Origin: Brachycybe producta
Taxonomy: Eukaryota > Arthropoda > Diplopoda > Playtdesmida > Andrognathidae
DNA: 64,000 bases
Reading direction: 5' to 3'
NCBI GenBank assembly: GCA_036925085.1
Contig: JAUPFP010000035.1
Coordinates: 1,788,356 to 1,852,355, forward strand
The position numbers were made by a program, and so were the translations under genes. Shown piece after piece: positions 41,365 through 54,367 of this stretch. Each line of letters starts with the position of its first letter. Within the stretch, counting starts at the first letter, position 1. The notes beneath the pieces are model-generated. The model did no database searches, had not been told where the DNA came from, and saw nothing but the letters and a program-made list of their open reading frames with translations.

Positions 41365-41680
41365 ATTTCCAATCCGTTTTCAACAAGACACATTTATTAG
41401 CAAATTGATATTAAATGACCGCTGACTGGAAATTTAAGTAATCTAATATTTTCTAGACTAAAGTCGTTGCCATCATATTTATTTCGTTTCTACTGCAAAA
41501 ATTAAAAACATATATTAGAAAAAAAAACAGAATTAGCAAATGATGAACACAAGTTATTATTAACTTCTTGTTCGAATTATTACCTATTTATTACGGCTCA
41601 ATGTCATACAATGTCTCATTTCCTGATGTCATTGTTGTTACACTTGCCATCTTTTCCACAACAATATTACCGTTTTTGCA
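41365..41680. other. Orphan copy of the esterase 5' flank block
   Basis: CATTTATTAGCAAATTGATAT, then AATGACCGCTGACTGGAAATT, then GACTAAAGTCGTTGCC and GGCTCAATGTCATACAATG parallel the flank of gene 2 (8405-8640) in the same order and orientation. No esterase exon is adjacent, so this looks like the remnant of a lost or displaced gene copy. Confidence 0.6.
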
Positions 41681-42263
41681 TTCATCTTAAAATATTCAAT
41701 TAAAAGAATTATTTTGAATAAAACTTTTTAAATATTAGAAAGTATGGTCTGATTCACACGAAACACTTTGTGTCGCCACAAAAACTGTTCATTTTAGTAG
41801 TTAGCATGCACCGTGGCGATGAGTGTTCGTGTTCAGCCACGAGTGGCCAGCACCTCATGTTGGTCAAGGTCAAGGTTTGTAGAGTCAGTAAGGTGCCCCC
41901 AAAGGTCACGTCATATTGAAACGTCACTAAAAGTCACTTTTTCTATTTGTTTATGTTTTGCCGTATTTCACACACTGAAAACCACGGTTTTGTGTTTGGA
42001 TTTCAGTAAATTTCTTTTTTTTTTTATAGATATTTTTTTTTAAAATATGTTTTTAGTTTTTAATGTGTTAGTTGTTTGATATGTGAATTAAACAAAATAA
42101 CAAATATAACATCTAATAAAATATTTAATATATATTATATTAAAATTTAATATTAATATTAATAATTTTATAACAATATAATAATTATTGTAAAATATTA
42201 ATATTAAATGTTATTATTTATTAAATAATAAACAATTAATATTTTAAAATTGATGATATACAT

Positions 42264-42464
42264 GTATATAATGAAATTGAGTATGTTGTATTAAAATTTA
42301 ACAATAATATTATTGGTATAAATATATTATTATAACAACATACTAATAACAATAACAGACCTATAATAGTATTATTGTTATTAGTATATTATTATTATAA
42401 TATATTTATACCAATAATATTATTGTTAAATTTTAATACAACATACCTCAATTTCATTATATAC
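42264..42464. repeat. 200-bp AT-rich near-perfect palindrome
   Basis: About 70 bp at each end are inverted complements with one single-base gap (GTATATAATGAAATTGA... on both strands). Further inner pairing TACTAATAACAATAA/TTATTGTTATTAGTA leaves a very short centre near 42364. Confidence 0.88.
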
Positions 42465-42473
42465 ATTACATAT

Positions 42474-43158
42474 TGTAACACCCAGTAACTTGTTATCCTG
42501 CCAAACCATAGCCGGGAGGGGGTCCCTTGTCCCTCCGTCCCTCCCTCTCTGACTCATACTTCTGACTCATATCGAAGTGGCGGATTGATACTTTCAGGAC
42601 CATGGTCACTTGGACCTGGTTACACCTCGTATCTGTACACAGGTCCAAGGTATAAAAGGACCGTGTTCCTATTTGTTCATTGTCCTTACTTGCTCAACTT
42701 TTGTATTACGATTAATTTCTATATCCGTACCACATCATGGGCCCAAGGACGCACCTTTAATATAACAATTCATTCTTGTACTCTTAATGTATCTGAGCAA
42801 GAATGAATAAAGCATTACAATGAGAAACTGCATTGTCTATCTGTCTGGAAACTAATCCTTCCTAAGGCAAGTCGGAGACACCATAAGGCAAGGAGACATA
42901 CAGATCCTGGAGGAGCTAAAACATCTTCTGGTAACAACAGGAAGATGTACATCAGCGTCAACCAGGAGAGATGGTCACCATCCATCTGCGAAGACTACAC
43001 CCCTGCACAGAAGGTTGATCACAATCGATCTCCATCCGACTATTTCTGTAACTCGAATCTTCTTGGTGCGGTCACCGCGCGATCAGGAGAAGAAACGAGT
43101 TATGGAAAACATCATCACAAGTTGGTAAAAATTATAAGGTCAACGCCAAAACCTCACA
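42474..43158 (+). repeat. Solo LTR (family with the copy at 62274)
   Basis: TGTAACACCCAG...CTCACA, 685 bp, with 4-bp target duplication ATAT (42470-42473, 43159-43162). Contains TATAAAAGG near 42652 and AATAAA near 42805. Clearly homologous along its length to 62274-62943. Confidence 0.88.
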
Positions 43159-43172
43159 ATATTTTAATATAT

Positions 43173-44032
43173 TGTAACGAACCACCTTGTGGTGGATAAA
43201 ATATACCAAAAAGCAGTTGGCTAAGCCGCTTATTTTATCCTGGTTCGGGAGGAAGGGAACAAATTAATCCCTTTTCCTATTCCTCACAAGTTCTTCCTTG
43301 TTGAACTTTTACAGTAAAATGGATCTTTTAGCTGTCTGCTACCCCTCGGGCTTTTGCCTGTTAAAAGCTAGTTGATCGTGCTGTCCCTTGAAGTTGCATC
43401 TAGAAGTGTTGATCCGGGTTTTCACCCGGATTGATAATTCGAGATGAAGATGATTTGAGAACTTTCGTTCTATCCATTAAGTATAAAAAATTAGACTTGG
43501 TAATTTTAAAGCATAATATTCGTTTATTTACAGTTCTATTCCTTGAGGTCTATCCCAAATTGGGCATAGATTCTCTATTTACAGAATGCTTATTTTACAC
43601 AAAAATACACAGCCTTTTATACCCAAAAAGAGGATACTGAGAACCATTTCTCAGTATTCTCTGATTGGGCAAAATCAAATGAAAAACCAAACTGGCCAAT
43701 AAATTTGATTGACCAGTGGTCACCAAAATATAGGAAGATGATTCATTCTATAACAACAATAATTTTCCAAGAAAAATACAACCCCATTGACTTAATGCTA
43801 CTGCTTATCAGCATGATCTTTTTGTATTAAGGGGTGGGACTGGGAGAGAAAGAGACCCAAGACCCAAGAGGTGACCCAAGACAGGATATTGGCGTTGTCA
43901 GCTGAGAGAACTAGGTCAATCCTCTGTACATCAGTACAGAGGGTTGACAAAGTTCCAGGCCAATCTAAAACAAAAACAAACGATCCACAAAAAACTAAGT
44001 GAGCCAGGAGCGCTCCTGGACTGATCGTTTCA
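43173..44032 (-). repeat. Solo LTR, minus orientation
   Basis: 860 bp between 4-bp duplications ATAT (43169-43172, 44033-44036). Read on the minus strand it starts TGAAAC and ends GTTACA, with GGTATAAAAGG near 43615-43625 and AATAAACG near 43520. Inserted 14 bp beyond the solo LTR at 42474. Confidence 0.8.
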
Positions 44033-44565
44033 ATATTAATTATTTATTGTTTAATAAATAATAAAATTTAATATTGATGTTAATATTTTTATAATTGTTA
44101 TTATTATAAAATTATTAATATTAATATAAAATTTTAATATAATATATTGTATTTGCCATTTTGTTTAATTCACATATCAAACAACTAACATACCCCATTA
44201 TTAAAAATTAAAAACATATTTAAAAAAACAAACAACTATCGAAAAAAACAAGAAATGTACCTTAAGCCAAACAGAAAACCGTTATGTTCAGTGTGTGAAA
44301 TATGGCAAAACAAACAAATAGAAAAAGTGACTTCTAGTAACGTTTCAATATGACAGGGGGGCGTAGCTTCCTTGTGAAGTCAGCACACCTTACATACTCT
44401 ACAAACCTTGGGTCAAGGTCATTAAAGTGGAATGCAGAGACAGCATTTTCTTCGTTTGCAATTTCAATGGTGATCCGTGTGAAACACGTTTCGTCTACCA
44501 CTGCATGATGAGCATTGATGACACAAAGTGGTGACGATACACAAGTGTCAGGTGTTAAGCAGACC

Positions 44566-44961
44566 TAAGTTTACTTACTGGCAATTTTTAGTCCATTTTC
44601 AAAGTATTATTTACAACAAATACTTTGTGGCTAGTATTTGCAAACACACTTTAATGTTAAGCAGTGTGTATGATATTTAAATATATTGCTTTTTACATAT
44701 AAAATAACAATAAATAAATATTTCTAACATTTTCACTCGATGAAAACAAGTGAAATTTATGGGGAAACGTGCTTTTCACCCGTTTTTTTTTTCTTCTTCT
44801 ATCTTCAGAGACACGCGTTTTTTTTTTTTGCTCTGAAACACGTGATTTTTGGCTTGTAATTTCTATAATCAGTAATTTCGTAAACCCCAATAGTCAACTA
44901 AGGTTTCGTTTTATAACCTGTCGTTTCTATTCGTATGCTATGAGCCCATAGAATAAATGTA
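44566..44961. other. Intergenic
   Basis: AT-rich stretch between the foldback element and the 3' end of esterase gene 4. Poly-T runs near 44785 and 44820. Nothing else supported. Confidence 0.4.
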
Positions 44962-47713
44962 TTAAGTGATGAAAAACGCCAAACCTTTTTCAAATAATTT
45001 TGGTAACAAAATATTCCAAAAAGCACATCTGTTTGCTCTTGGGCCTTTTCTTATGACATCACTATCTAATTTGATTTTCACATATGTTTGGCTGTCACGA
45101 CTGTAACGTGGCCACGATACTCCATCGTACGAAGGAACCCTAAAATAAAAACAGTAAAAATAAATTTAAAAACAATACACACAATAAAATTATATACATT
45201 TACCCAAATTTTGCAAAGTTTCCAAAGGTTTTGATAAATCGATAACTAAGTTCAGATTCTTTAGATGTATAATTATTTTTGGATATAAGTGGTTCTCCAA
45301 ATATAAAATGCAAATCATCGCTATGAATAACACCTGCCCAAACTGGATACATAGATATACTTGGACGATGGTCAAATTTGTAGTAATACACATTTAGATT
45401 TCTTGCTGAAAGTTGTTGCCCAAATTCGTTCGACGGACACACAAACATGCTTTCACCCAAAAAGTCACCTAAAAATTTAAAATTTAAGAGCACTTTACAC
45501 TTTTGATGCACATGTAGCAATTTCGTTATGTAACTAACAAATTTAAAATATAGTGTTGCCACATTTATCTGAGATAAAAAAGTTCGATTTTGAAAAGAAT
45601 TCAAGAAATCTTTTGTTTTAAATTGTTGAGGATTTTTTCTTTCATTCCTTTTTTTTATCAGACAAAATGACAACCCTAATTTTTTTTTTGCAACCTTACT
45701 GACGTCACAAGCTTCAAGTTACAGTACAGCAACTGTATGCGAGAAGGTTATAGGCCTACTGAACGTTATACATGTATATTTCGCATACAGTTTAAGTTAT
45801 CAAGTTCAAATTTGAATTACGTGTTAATTCGAATTAAGAATCTAAAAATGATTTAAAATTTAGTTTTGTACAGCCACGGCGAGTTTAAACTTTGTTCATT
45901 AACTGACAGTATTAAAAGTATTTTTATGATACATGATAATTTTTAAAAACCAATGCCTGTTTATGAAACATCAAAAACCTCATAAACGTCTGTTAAAGTT
46001 TCGTCTGCTTATCTTAAGTTTTATTACTTTTTCGAGGGCCATCGTTTTGACCTACTACTACAAGGATCGCTGCTGCATGGGGCATTTGTTGCATATTTTG
46101 CGTTCATATTTTTTGTGTGTGGAGTCCAATTAGCCCCTCTTTTGTTAAATACTGATGCAAAAACCATGAAATGGAATTATTTTTAAATTACTGTAAGAAG
46201 CGTATTATAAAAAATATAGAAATTGGTGAGAAAAAAAAATTACATTCATTTTATTTTATAAACAAATCGTGATTGTTATTTAAATTAAGAATTATTTCTG
46301 AATGTACAACGTTTAGATTTTACGAGAATTAATTCTAAAGGTTGATTAACATGTAACTCAAATTTAATCTCAATATTTTTTTTTTAGTTCCAGAACAGAA
46401 ACATTTTTCAATATCTTTTATAAATTCATGCATTAGCAGAAAAAAAAATACTTACTTGCAATCTTACGGTTTGCGTCATTATCGGAAATATTCTCCCAAT
46501 TACCATAAACATAATTTGTAGCATCTCTTTGCAGCAAGTTCAAATTTAATCGGTTCATGACGTTATCTTTTATGGTTTGTAAAACTTCTTGACTGACAGA
46601 AATATTTTCCGCTTTTGACAATTTATATTTCATATTAAATGCAACAAACATGCTACCTTCATCTTTAGTAACTCCAATAATTACTGAAATATTCTTTTTA
46701 ACAACTTCTTCATAGAGATTTTCGACAGGTTTTGGAAAAAAATGTCCATCTAGCACTGGTCTGTAATATCCTGAAAAGGATTCCTGTGCCTTATCAAGCA
46801 TTTCTGCGCTAACACCTTTAAGACAAACTACAATGTCTTGAATTGATTTGCTGCCACTTTGATTACAATCGGTGAAGTTCCCCAAATTTTTAATAACTGA
46901 AAAAGAATTCGTTTTTGAAGTAGACATCGCATAAAAACTAACTGGCGCACCACTCATTAGAATGGCACGATGAAATAGATTTGGGCTTAGTGGTGACAAC
47001 ATTAAGAGGCCAATCGTAAAGGCACCAGCACTTTTGCCAAAAACAGTAACCATTCCTGGGTCTCCTCCGAAACTATGAATATTATCATGCACCCATTGTA
47101 AAGCCATCAAATTATCTAATATGCCGGCATTTCCAGGTGCCTCTGCAGTTCCAGAAAACAGATAACCAAAAGCACCAAGCCGATAATTTGTTGTTACCAC
47201 AATGACATCATTCATCAGCGCCAACATCCTGCTTCCAGTTTGGTACCTTTCAATAGAGGCGGATCCAAGGTTGTATCCACCACCATAAATGAAAAACATA
47301 ATTGGCAGTCCAGTTCCATTTGAACTACTGCCATTTATTGGTGCCAATGTTCCAGGCACAAACACGTTCAGATACAGACAGTCTTCTGATTCTGGTACAA
47401 GCAGTTTCCAAAACTCTGCAGAATGCTTCTGGAAGCAGGCACTATGTTGGCGGGTGCCATCTAAGGTGCCATTCCAAGGATCAGCTGGAACTGGATGTTT
47501 AAATCTTAATTGTCCTATAGGAGGTTTTGCAAATGGAATTGCATGAAAAACATGCACGGCCGAATTCAACATTACATATGTGGTTCCTCGTACTGGTCCC
47601 AGTTTAGTATTAACTACAGAATGACCTCTCACATGTTTTTCTTCACCAAAACATATTTGAATGGCGACACAACAAATAATTAAAATAAAACTTAATTTTC
47701 TTAAACTGTGCAT
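44962..47713 (-). CDS. Cholinesterase-like carboxylesterase, gene 4
   Basis: Exons 47713-46456, 45468-45204 and 45139-44962 total 1701 nt, 566 residues. Signal peptide at about 1-23. Oxyanion region YGGG at 143-146, Ser228 in GKSAG, Glu352 in DEGSMF, His468 in IHSDD (the usual HG is HS here). The choline-site Trp equivalent is at 102, before SEDCLYLN. All triad residues are present, so an active secreted esterase is likely. Exon 1 is close to that of gene 2, including the KxAG elbow context, which suggests these two are recent relatives; gene 4 keeps the serine that gene 2 lost. Intron 1 is about 1 kb with no transposon that I can define. Confidence 0.93.
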
Positions 47714-48544
47714 TATTCAATTCAAGTCTAAAAACCAAATTTATGTTAAAATATCTTAGTCTATTTTTTAAACAACCTTATCGACAAGATAAAGAAAATA
47801 TGATTAATTTAGAATTTCCATTCTCCATTCACTGATCTTCAAATATGACCTTCTTATGCCATTCAAAATTGTCATTGAACTTTCAAGTTAATTTATAATG
47901 TCATAGTCCAAAATACAAAAAAAACTTTAAGTGAGCATGCACTTTCATTAAAATTAAACAGATAGATTTGAATATTTTGTTCAGAACCAATGTGCTCCTT
48001 ACCGAAAAATGAAAAGACTGTCATATGAAAGTAAATTGTCATATCTAGCGCATAACCTTGTAAGGGTGACAAAAGCAAATTGCAATATATTTTTATGACA
48101 AAAATTATCACATAGGTGGCATTCACTTTTGTACAAAATAATATGATTATCATAAAATAATAGCGCAATTCTACTACATCAAATACCAATGTTACAATAC
48201 GTCTATACTACGTAAAAAATACCTATTGTTTGTAATTACTAACTTGAATTATATGTAACTTCACGTTGTGTTTTATATTATTGTAAATAATAATCATTTG
48301 TAATATTGCGGTATTTTACTTTAAATGTAAATGCCTTAAAGTTCTACTTTGACTGCATGCGTCCATTATCATGCAGAACTCAAAGCACTTGCTGAAAGTT
48401 AATTGCAGCAGTAGACTAGCTGCAATAGGTTTGAATTTTGTAGTTGTGCAGCTGCACACAGGGAACGACTTGACAAGCTTGCAAACAGCATGTTATTAAA
48501 TTTAAAATGGACTATTCTGGTAGCAACCAAAAATCCTTTCCAAT
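47714..48544. other. Intergenic between esterase genes 4 and 5
   Basis: AT-rich, no gene supported. The short minus-strand open frame at 47893-48189 has no recognisable similarity. Confidence 0.4.
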
Positions 48545-50594
48545 TTATTTCGGCAGAATGTCCTTCCAAAATGCACAATAATCTTTTCTAAAATCTTTTC
48601 CAATGATGTCGCCATTTATCCTGAGTGCCATGTGCATTTGATTTTTACGACTATAACGTGGCCACGAAACTCCATTGTACGAAGGAACTCTACAAAATTA
48701 GGCATTAAACAAAATTATATAAACACTTTTATATCACACAGTATGTCCCAGAATTAATGCCCAGTCTACTATCAAAGTATAAAATGGCACCGCTAAATCG
48801 TATAATTTTTTTATCTTGGAAACTAATTGTCGTCCATTATACGACATTTGGATATATTGTTAATAACTACTTTTAAGTTTCAAATACATAGCTTTTTTTA
48901 GTTTCTGCCTTACTTTATAAATAGGCTGGGGCGTTGGTACTGGGACATACAGTACTATACAAGTGATTGTTAATTAAGAAAAAAAAAATTCATTTGATTT
49001 TACCCAAATTTTACAAAATTTCCAAAGGTTTTGACAATCCGGTAACTAAGTTGAGATTCCTCGATGGTATATTCATTTTCCGATGCCAATGGTAGTCCAA
49101 ATGCGAAAGGAATCTCTTCTCCATGAGCAACACCTGCCCATTCCGGATATAGAGTGTTACTTGGCCGATGGTCAAATACGAAATAATAGACATTAAGATT
49201 TCTATCAGAAAGTTGTTGTCCAAAATCATTTACAGGACACACCATGATGCAGTCGCCGAAAAATTCACCTATAAGTAAAACAAATCACATAATGAATTAC
49301 AAATATATTACAAATGAATTCAAGAACGAAATAATTTACTTGCTCTTTGACGATTCGCCTCATTATCATAAATATCATCCATATTACTGTAAACATAATT
49401 TATTGTATACCTCTGTAATCCATCAACATTAAAACGAAGACTAAGTAAATCATTTATAAGTTTTTGCAGAAGTTTGTGACTAACAGATATATTTTCCGAT
49501 TTTTCTAATTCACATTTTAAGTTATTTAATAAGAACTGACCACCTTCATCTCGCGTAACTCCAATAATTACCGAGATGTTTTTTCTAACAGCTTCATCGT
49601 AAAGATTTGTGACAAGGTTTGGAAAAAAATATCCATCTAGCACAGGCCTGTAATATCCAGAAAAAGATTCGCATGCAAGATCAAGCATTTCTGCTGGAAT
49701 TGCCACGAGACAAATAACAATTTCAGTAATGGTTATATTGTTAAATTGATTACAGCCAGTAAAGTTGCCCAGTTTTTCAATAATCAAAAATGAATTTACA
49801 ATAGAAGTGGACATTGCATCAAAACCGACTGGTGCACCACTCATCAGAATGGCACGATGAAATAGACTGTGACTTAGCGGTGACAAGATTAAGTGGCCAA
49901 CAGAAAAGGCTCCAGTACTTGTTCCAAAAACCGTTACTGACTTTGGATCTCCTCCAAAACATTGAATGTTATCATGTACCCATTGTAAAGCCATAAGTTG
50001 GTCAAATGTACCGGCATTTCCTGGTGCTTCTGTAGTTCCAGAAAACAAAAAGCCAAAAGCACCAACCCGATAGCCAATAGTGACAACAATTACATTATTG
50101 GTCACTGCCAGCATGCTACCGTTATACAAATCTAAGATGGTGGCACCACGCACAAAATCACCACCATAAATATAAAGCATAACTGACAATCCATTTCTTT
50201 CAAAATTTGAATCATAATACCATGTATTACTTTTTGGAACATATATATTTAGATAGAGACAATCTTCAGATTGCGGTAGAGGACTATTCGAATTGTGCGA
50301 GTTTTTGTACTGAAAACAAGCATTAGGTTTTTTAGTGCCATCTAAGGTGCCATTCCAAGGACCAGCTGGAATTGGATGTTTAAATCTTAATGATCCGACT
50401 GGAGGTTTTGCAAACGGAATGCTCCAGAAAACATCCACTATTGAATTCAAAACCACATGTGTGTTTCCTCGAACAGGTCCCAGTTTTGTTTGAACTATGC
50501 GATGACCAATTGCACCATTTTTTTCTTCTAAACATATTGCTGTGGTAAAAAGAGGAACAATTAAAATAACGACTGTTTTTACTAAACGGTGCAT
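48545..50594 (-). CDS. Cholinesterase-like carboxylesterase, gene 5
   Basis: Exons 50594-49340, 49268-49004 and 48689-48545 total 1665 nt, 554 residues. Signal peptide at about 1-22. Triad: Ser226 in GTSTG, Glu350 in DEGGQF, His467 in AHGEE. The oxyanion stretch reads YGGD (the third position is usually Gly), and the choline-site Trp is absent: the region before SEDCLYLN is a Ser/Pro/Asn stretch. This member probably has a different substrate preference from genes 1-4, if active. It ends with a stop at 48547-48545 right after ILPK. Intron 1 is only 71 bp. Confidence 0.92.
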
Positions 50595-51027
50595 TGCTCA
50601 AGTTAAAATTTAAATACAATAAATGTAACACAATATGTACAAATTTTTCAAAACATGTCTTAATTACTCTTGATTTTAAAGCAAACTAACAAAATAATAA
50701 AACACAGAGTTTTATACTAATTAAGATAAATAGGCCTACGAACAACAAGAATTGTATTTATCTCATTATTATCATTTCGTCAAGTATTTTCTGGCTTTTG
50801 TGACCTTAAAGATTTGATAAACTTTTACCATGTCACAGTTTAAACTTTAAACTTCTTCTCACTTAAGTGCTTTAATAAAATTTTCTAATCATTACAAATT
50901 TGATTCATTTTAAAATTATAATTTAAAGAAAAAGTTCAAAGTATTTTCACATATAAAATTTAAAGTTAAAACCTAATTGAAAATGTTACATTTCGTGCAC
51001 ATTCTACGATTATAAAATAAAAGCTGT

Positions 51028-53587
51028 TTAATGTTCAATATCAAGCCCATAATACCATAAAGGATATATGCCATTCCAGTATTTGCAATAATCTTTTCTA
51101 AAATCTTTTCCAATGGTGAATCCATTTATATCAATTGCTACATGCGTTTGGTTTGTTCGATTATAACGAGGCCAGGAAGTTCCGTCGTAGGAAGGATCCC
51201 TAAAATTGTTAAACAGACAAAAATGTTATCAAATGTACAGGGTGATCCAATAAACGAGACAGTTTTGCACAATCTAGTACAGTAGTTTCTAGTCTCAAAC
51301 TTTTTTTTGCTGACGGCCCATTACTTTTAACAAAATGAAATCGCTGTCCGCCTAATAAAATTTATGGCACACTAGTGAGCCAATGCACACCCTTTGGAAA
51401 CCACTGGTTTTGTGGGTACGTACAATAGAAAAGTTTTACTTATTTTGCTTTTGCCAATAAAGTTAAACAATGCGCAGTATTAAACTTTAATGATGGCGAC
51501 CTGTTGTTGCAAATAAAAAGATTCAAAATTATGAATTGGGAAGTGCCGCTCCACATAAAGCACTTTGTGTCGACACTTTGTGTCACCACAAAATTGGTAG
51601 ACGCGGTATGCTTCACGCAAACAATCGTTGAAAACAATATAATGCTATTAATGCATTAGACTATTATGACCTGGATCACCATTGTCGACACTCGTGGCTG
51701 AACACGAACACGAACACTCATCGACACTGTGGAGCAAAAAAAGGTGTCAGTGTCTCGTGTGAACACCACAATAGGACTCAATGGCCAGATAACAAAGAAC
51801 ACTTTTTGTGGCTCCACAAAGTGTTTCGTGTGAAGCGGTCCTAAATCATTTAGTAAAACTATTTAGCATTAAAAATGGCAAAACAGGAGATAATATAATT
51901 ATACAAAATTATAAGAGGCTGTCTCATTTTATTGTACTACGTTGTATAATTGATATGACATAATGTTGACAACTTTATGAAAATATATTTACCCAAATTT
52001 TGCAAAATTCCCAAATATTTTCATCATACGATAACTAAGTTCCGATTCTTTGGCGTTAAATCCATTTTTTAGTTGCAATGGTTGTCCAAATAGAAACATA
52101 AGATCATCACCATGAACAACACCCATCCATTCAGGAAACGGGGTGTTGCTCGCCCGATGGTCAAATTTGTAATAAAAAACAGTTAAATTTTGGTCGGAAA
52201 GTTGTATTGCAAAATCATTTGTAGCACACACAATGGTTTCATCGCCAGTAAAATCAACTAAAAAAAAACAATTCTTATATTAGATAATTGAATCAAACAA
52301 AATGAGTGAAATGTAAAACTATAATTTACCAGCTTTTTGTCGATTTGTTTCAATGTCGTTGATATTTTCCCAGTTACCATAAATATAACTTAATGTATAC
52401 TTTTGCAACTCAGTAATATTAAATTTAGTATCCAGTGACTCTTTTATTATATCAAGCAAAATCTGGTGACTAATTGAACTGTTTTCTGGTTTGCTAAATG
52501 CAAGATCAAAGCTGTTTTCAACAAACAAAGTGCCTTCATTTTTCACTACCCCAAACAATACCGAGATATTCTTTTTGACAGCTTCATTGTAAAAATTCTC
52601 ATTGTTCACAGGAAATAAAAATTCATATGGCACAGGTCTATAAAACCCTTCAAAAGATTCCTGTGCAAGATCAAGCATTTCTGCTGTAATGTTTTCAAGA
52701 CAAACAACAATTTCAGGAATTGTCTTATTGTCGTATTGATTGCAATTAGTAAAGTTGCCCAATGCTTCGATAATCAATAAAGAATTGACCATTGAATTGG
52801 ACATTGCAGATTCACCAGTTGGTGAACCACTCATAATAATTCCACGCTGAAATAAATTGTGTGCAAGCGGTGACAAGATCAATTGACCAGTAGAATAGCC
52901 ACCAGAACTTGCTCCAAATACCGTAACTGAATTAGGATCACCTCCGAAATATTCAATGTTATCATGGACCCATTGTAAAGCCATAAGTTGATCAAATGCG
53001 CCAGCATTTCCCGGTGCTTCTTGAGTACCAGAAAATAGATAACCAAAAGCAGCAAGTCGGTAGCTAACGGCAACAGTAATCACATTGTTTACAGCTGTCA
53101 ATATACGACTGTCATACCATTCAGTGGCACCGCGAACTGAATTACCTCCATAAATAAAAAACATAACCGACAATGTAGTTCCAGAAGAATTTCCATCAAA
53201 TGGTGGGTTATATTCCGATGCCGCTTTTTTTGGAACATACACATTCACATAGAGACAATCTTCTGTCTCTTGAACTGGGCTTTTTGTTCTCGATCTTTTA
53301 TATTGAAAACATGCTTTGCGTTTACGAGTGCAATCTAAGGTGTCAGTCCAGCTATCAATGAGGACTGGATGTTTAAATCTCAAATGTCCCAAAGGAGGTT
53401 TTGCATATGGAATGCCAAAAAAAATATTTACGCTTGAATTCAAAACTTCTTGCGTGATACCTCGTACCAATCCCAGTTTTGTTTGTACAACAGGATAACC
53501 AATCACATCCTTTTCTTTTTCCAAGCATGTTACAATGGCAATACAAAAAAATATTAAAATAAAACTAGTTTTGCATAAAATGTGCAT
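51028..53587 (-). CDS. Cholinesterase-like carboxylesterase, gene 6
   Basis: Exons 53587-52330, 52257-51993 and 51199-51028 total 1695 nt, 564 residues. I chose the ATG at 53587 because the signal peptide then aligns with the paralogues; an upstream in-frame ATG exists near 53677 but adds an atypical leader. Triad: Ser227 in GASSG, Glu351 in NEGTLF, His468 in VHGDD. The oxyanion stretch reads YGGN and the choline-site Trp is missing, as in gene 5, with which it forms a subgroup. Exon 1 ends in Ala-Val rather than the Ala-Ser of other members. Intron 2 (51200-51992) has expanded to about 0.8 kb and contains a MITE. Confidence 0.92.
51541..51843. mobile_element. MITE of about 300 bp in intron 2 of esterase gene 6
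   Basis: Ends are imperfect inverted repeats (GCCGCTCCACATAAAGCACTT left; AAGTGTTTCGTGTGAAGCGGT right), with further inverted CACTTTGTG/CACAAAGTG blocks. The TIR resembles the end of the 41746-44565 element (TTCACACGAAACACTTTGTG), so they may belong to one family. Target duplication not resolved. Confidence 0.65.
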
Positions 53588-54367
53588 TTTTAAATTAACA
53601 CTTCCTCTTCTTAGTATTTGATTTTTTAAATTTGTGTGCAAAAAATATACTAACAAATTAACGAGGTAACTTAACATGGAGTAAACAACTGATAAATTAT
53701 TGTCTTACTCAGAATGGAATACATTTTATCACTAGTTTCAACATAAATTCAAACCAATTGACTTGTCAAGTATATAGTGCAGTGTTTTGGTCTTCGTCTA
53801 AACTCTTAAGAATTTCTTAATTTAAACTGTCATTTTTAAAGATTAAGGTTTTTTTTGATAAGTTTTGTGTACAAAGATCTGAACTTCCTTTTTAAGTTTA
53901 AAACACAAGTGGATAAAATCGTCACAGAGACTTACAACATTATTTTATTATTAATCTTTATGTTTACACAATTCTCTTTTAAAATATGCCTACAACAACT
54001 TCAGAATTTAAATTTTGGACACAGTTAAGTTACACATTTATACGAGGGTAGGCTGAAAAGTTATTATTATATTTCTGTAACTAGTATTGTAATGTTTTGA
54101 ATCCTAGTAATTCTACGTTATAAGGCCAACAATATCAAAATGAATTAATATTTTCATGTTGAAATATATTTCTAAATAAACATTTTATTGACAAAAATTT
54201 AAAAAATAATATCGGTCTGCTAAAAGTTGAGTCATTTTCAAAGTCACATAAAAAGCTTATTTAAAAAACATTAATATGAAATTACATTTAAGTAATTGAG
54301 TTACAATTATAGTTTCTTATACCCTCGACACACATACACAGTTAATTGCATTTAAATATTAAACACG
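53588..54367. other. 5' flank of esterase gene 6
   Basis: AT-rich, no gene, repeat or RNA that I can support. Confidence 0.4.

Larger units (their letters stand above)
41746..44565. mobile_element. Foldback/MITE-like element with ~0.5 kb TIRs, carrying two solo LTRs
   Basis: Arms at about 41746-42250 and 44033-44565 are inverted copies, starting GGTCTG and ending CAGACC. Examples are AAAAGTCACTTTTTCTATTTG against CAAATAGAAAAAGTGACTT, and CACACACTGAAAACC against its complement. The interior holds a long palindrome (42264-42464) and solo LTRs at 42474-43158 and 43173-44032. TIR sequence resembles that of the small element at 51541. No transposase seen. Confidence 0.75.

Noticed and set aside
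45690-45805. Inverted GTATGCGA/TCGCATAC pair near gene 4
   Set aside because: Short, with no target duplication or longer pairing; likely chance.
51239-51410. Mariner-like start (CAGGGTGATCC) and a hAT-like end (GAAACCACTG)
   Set aside because: Only single ends are visible, with no matching partner or duplication, so no element can be defined.
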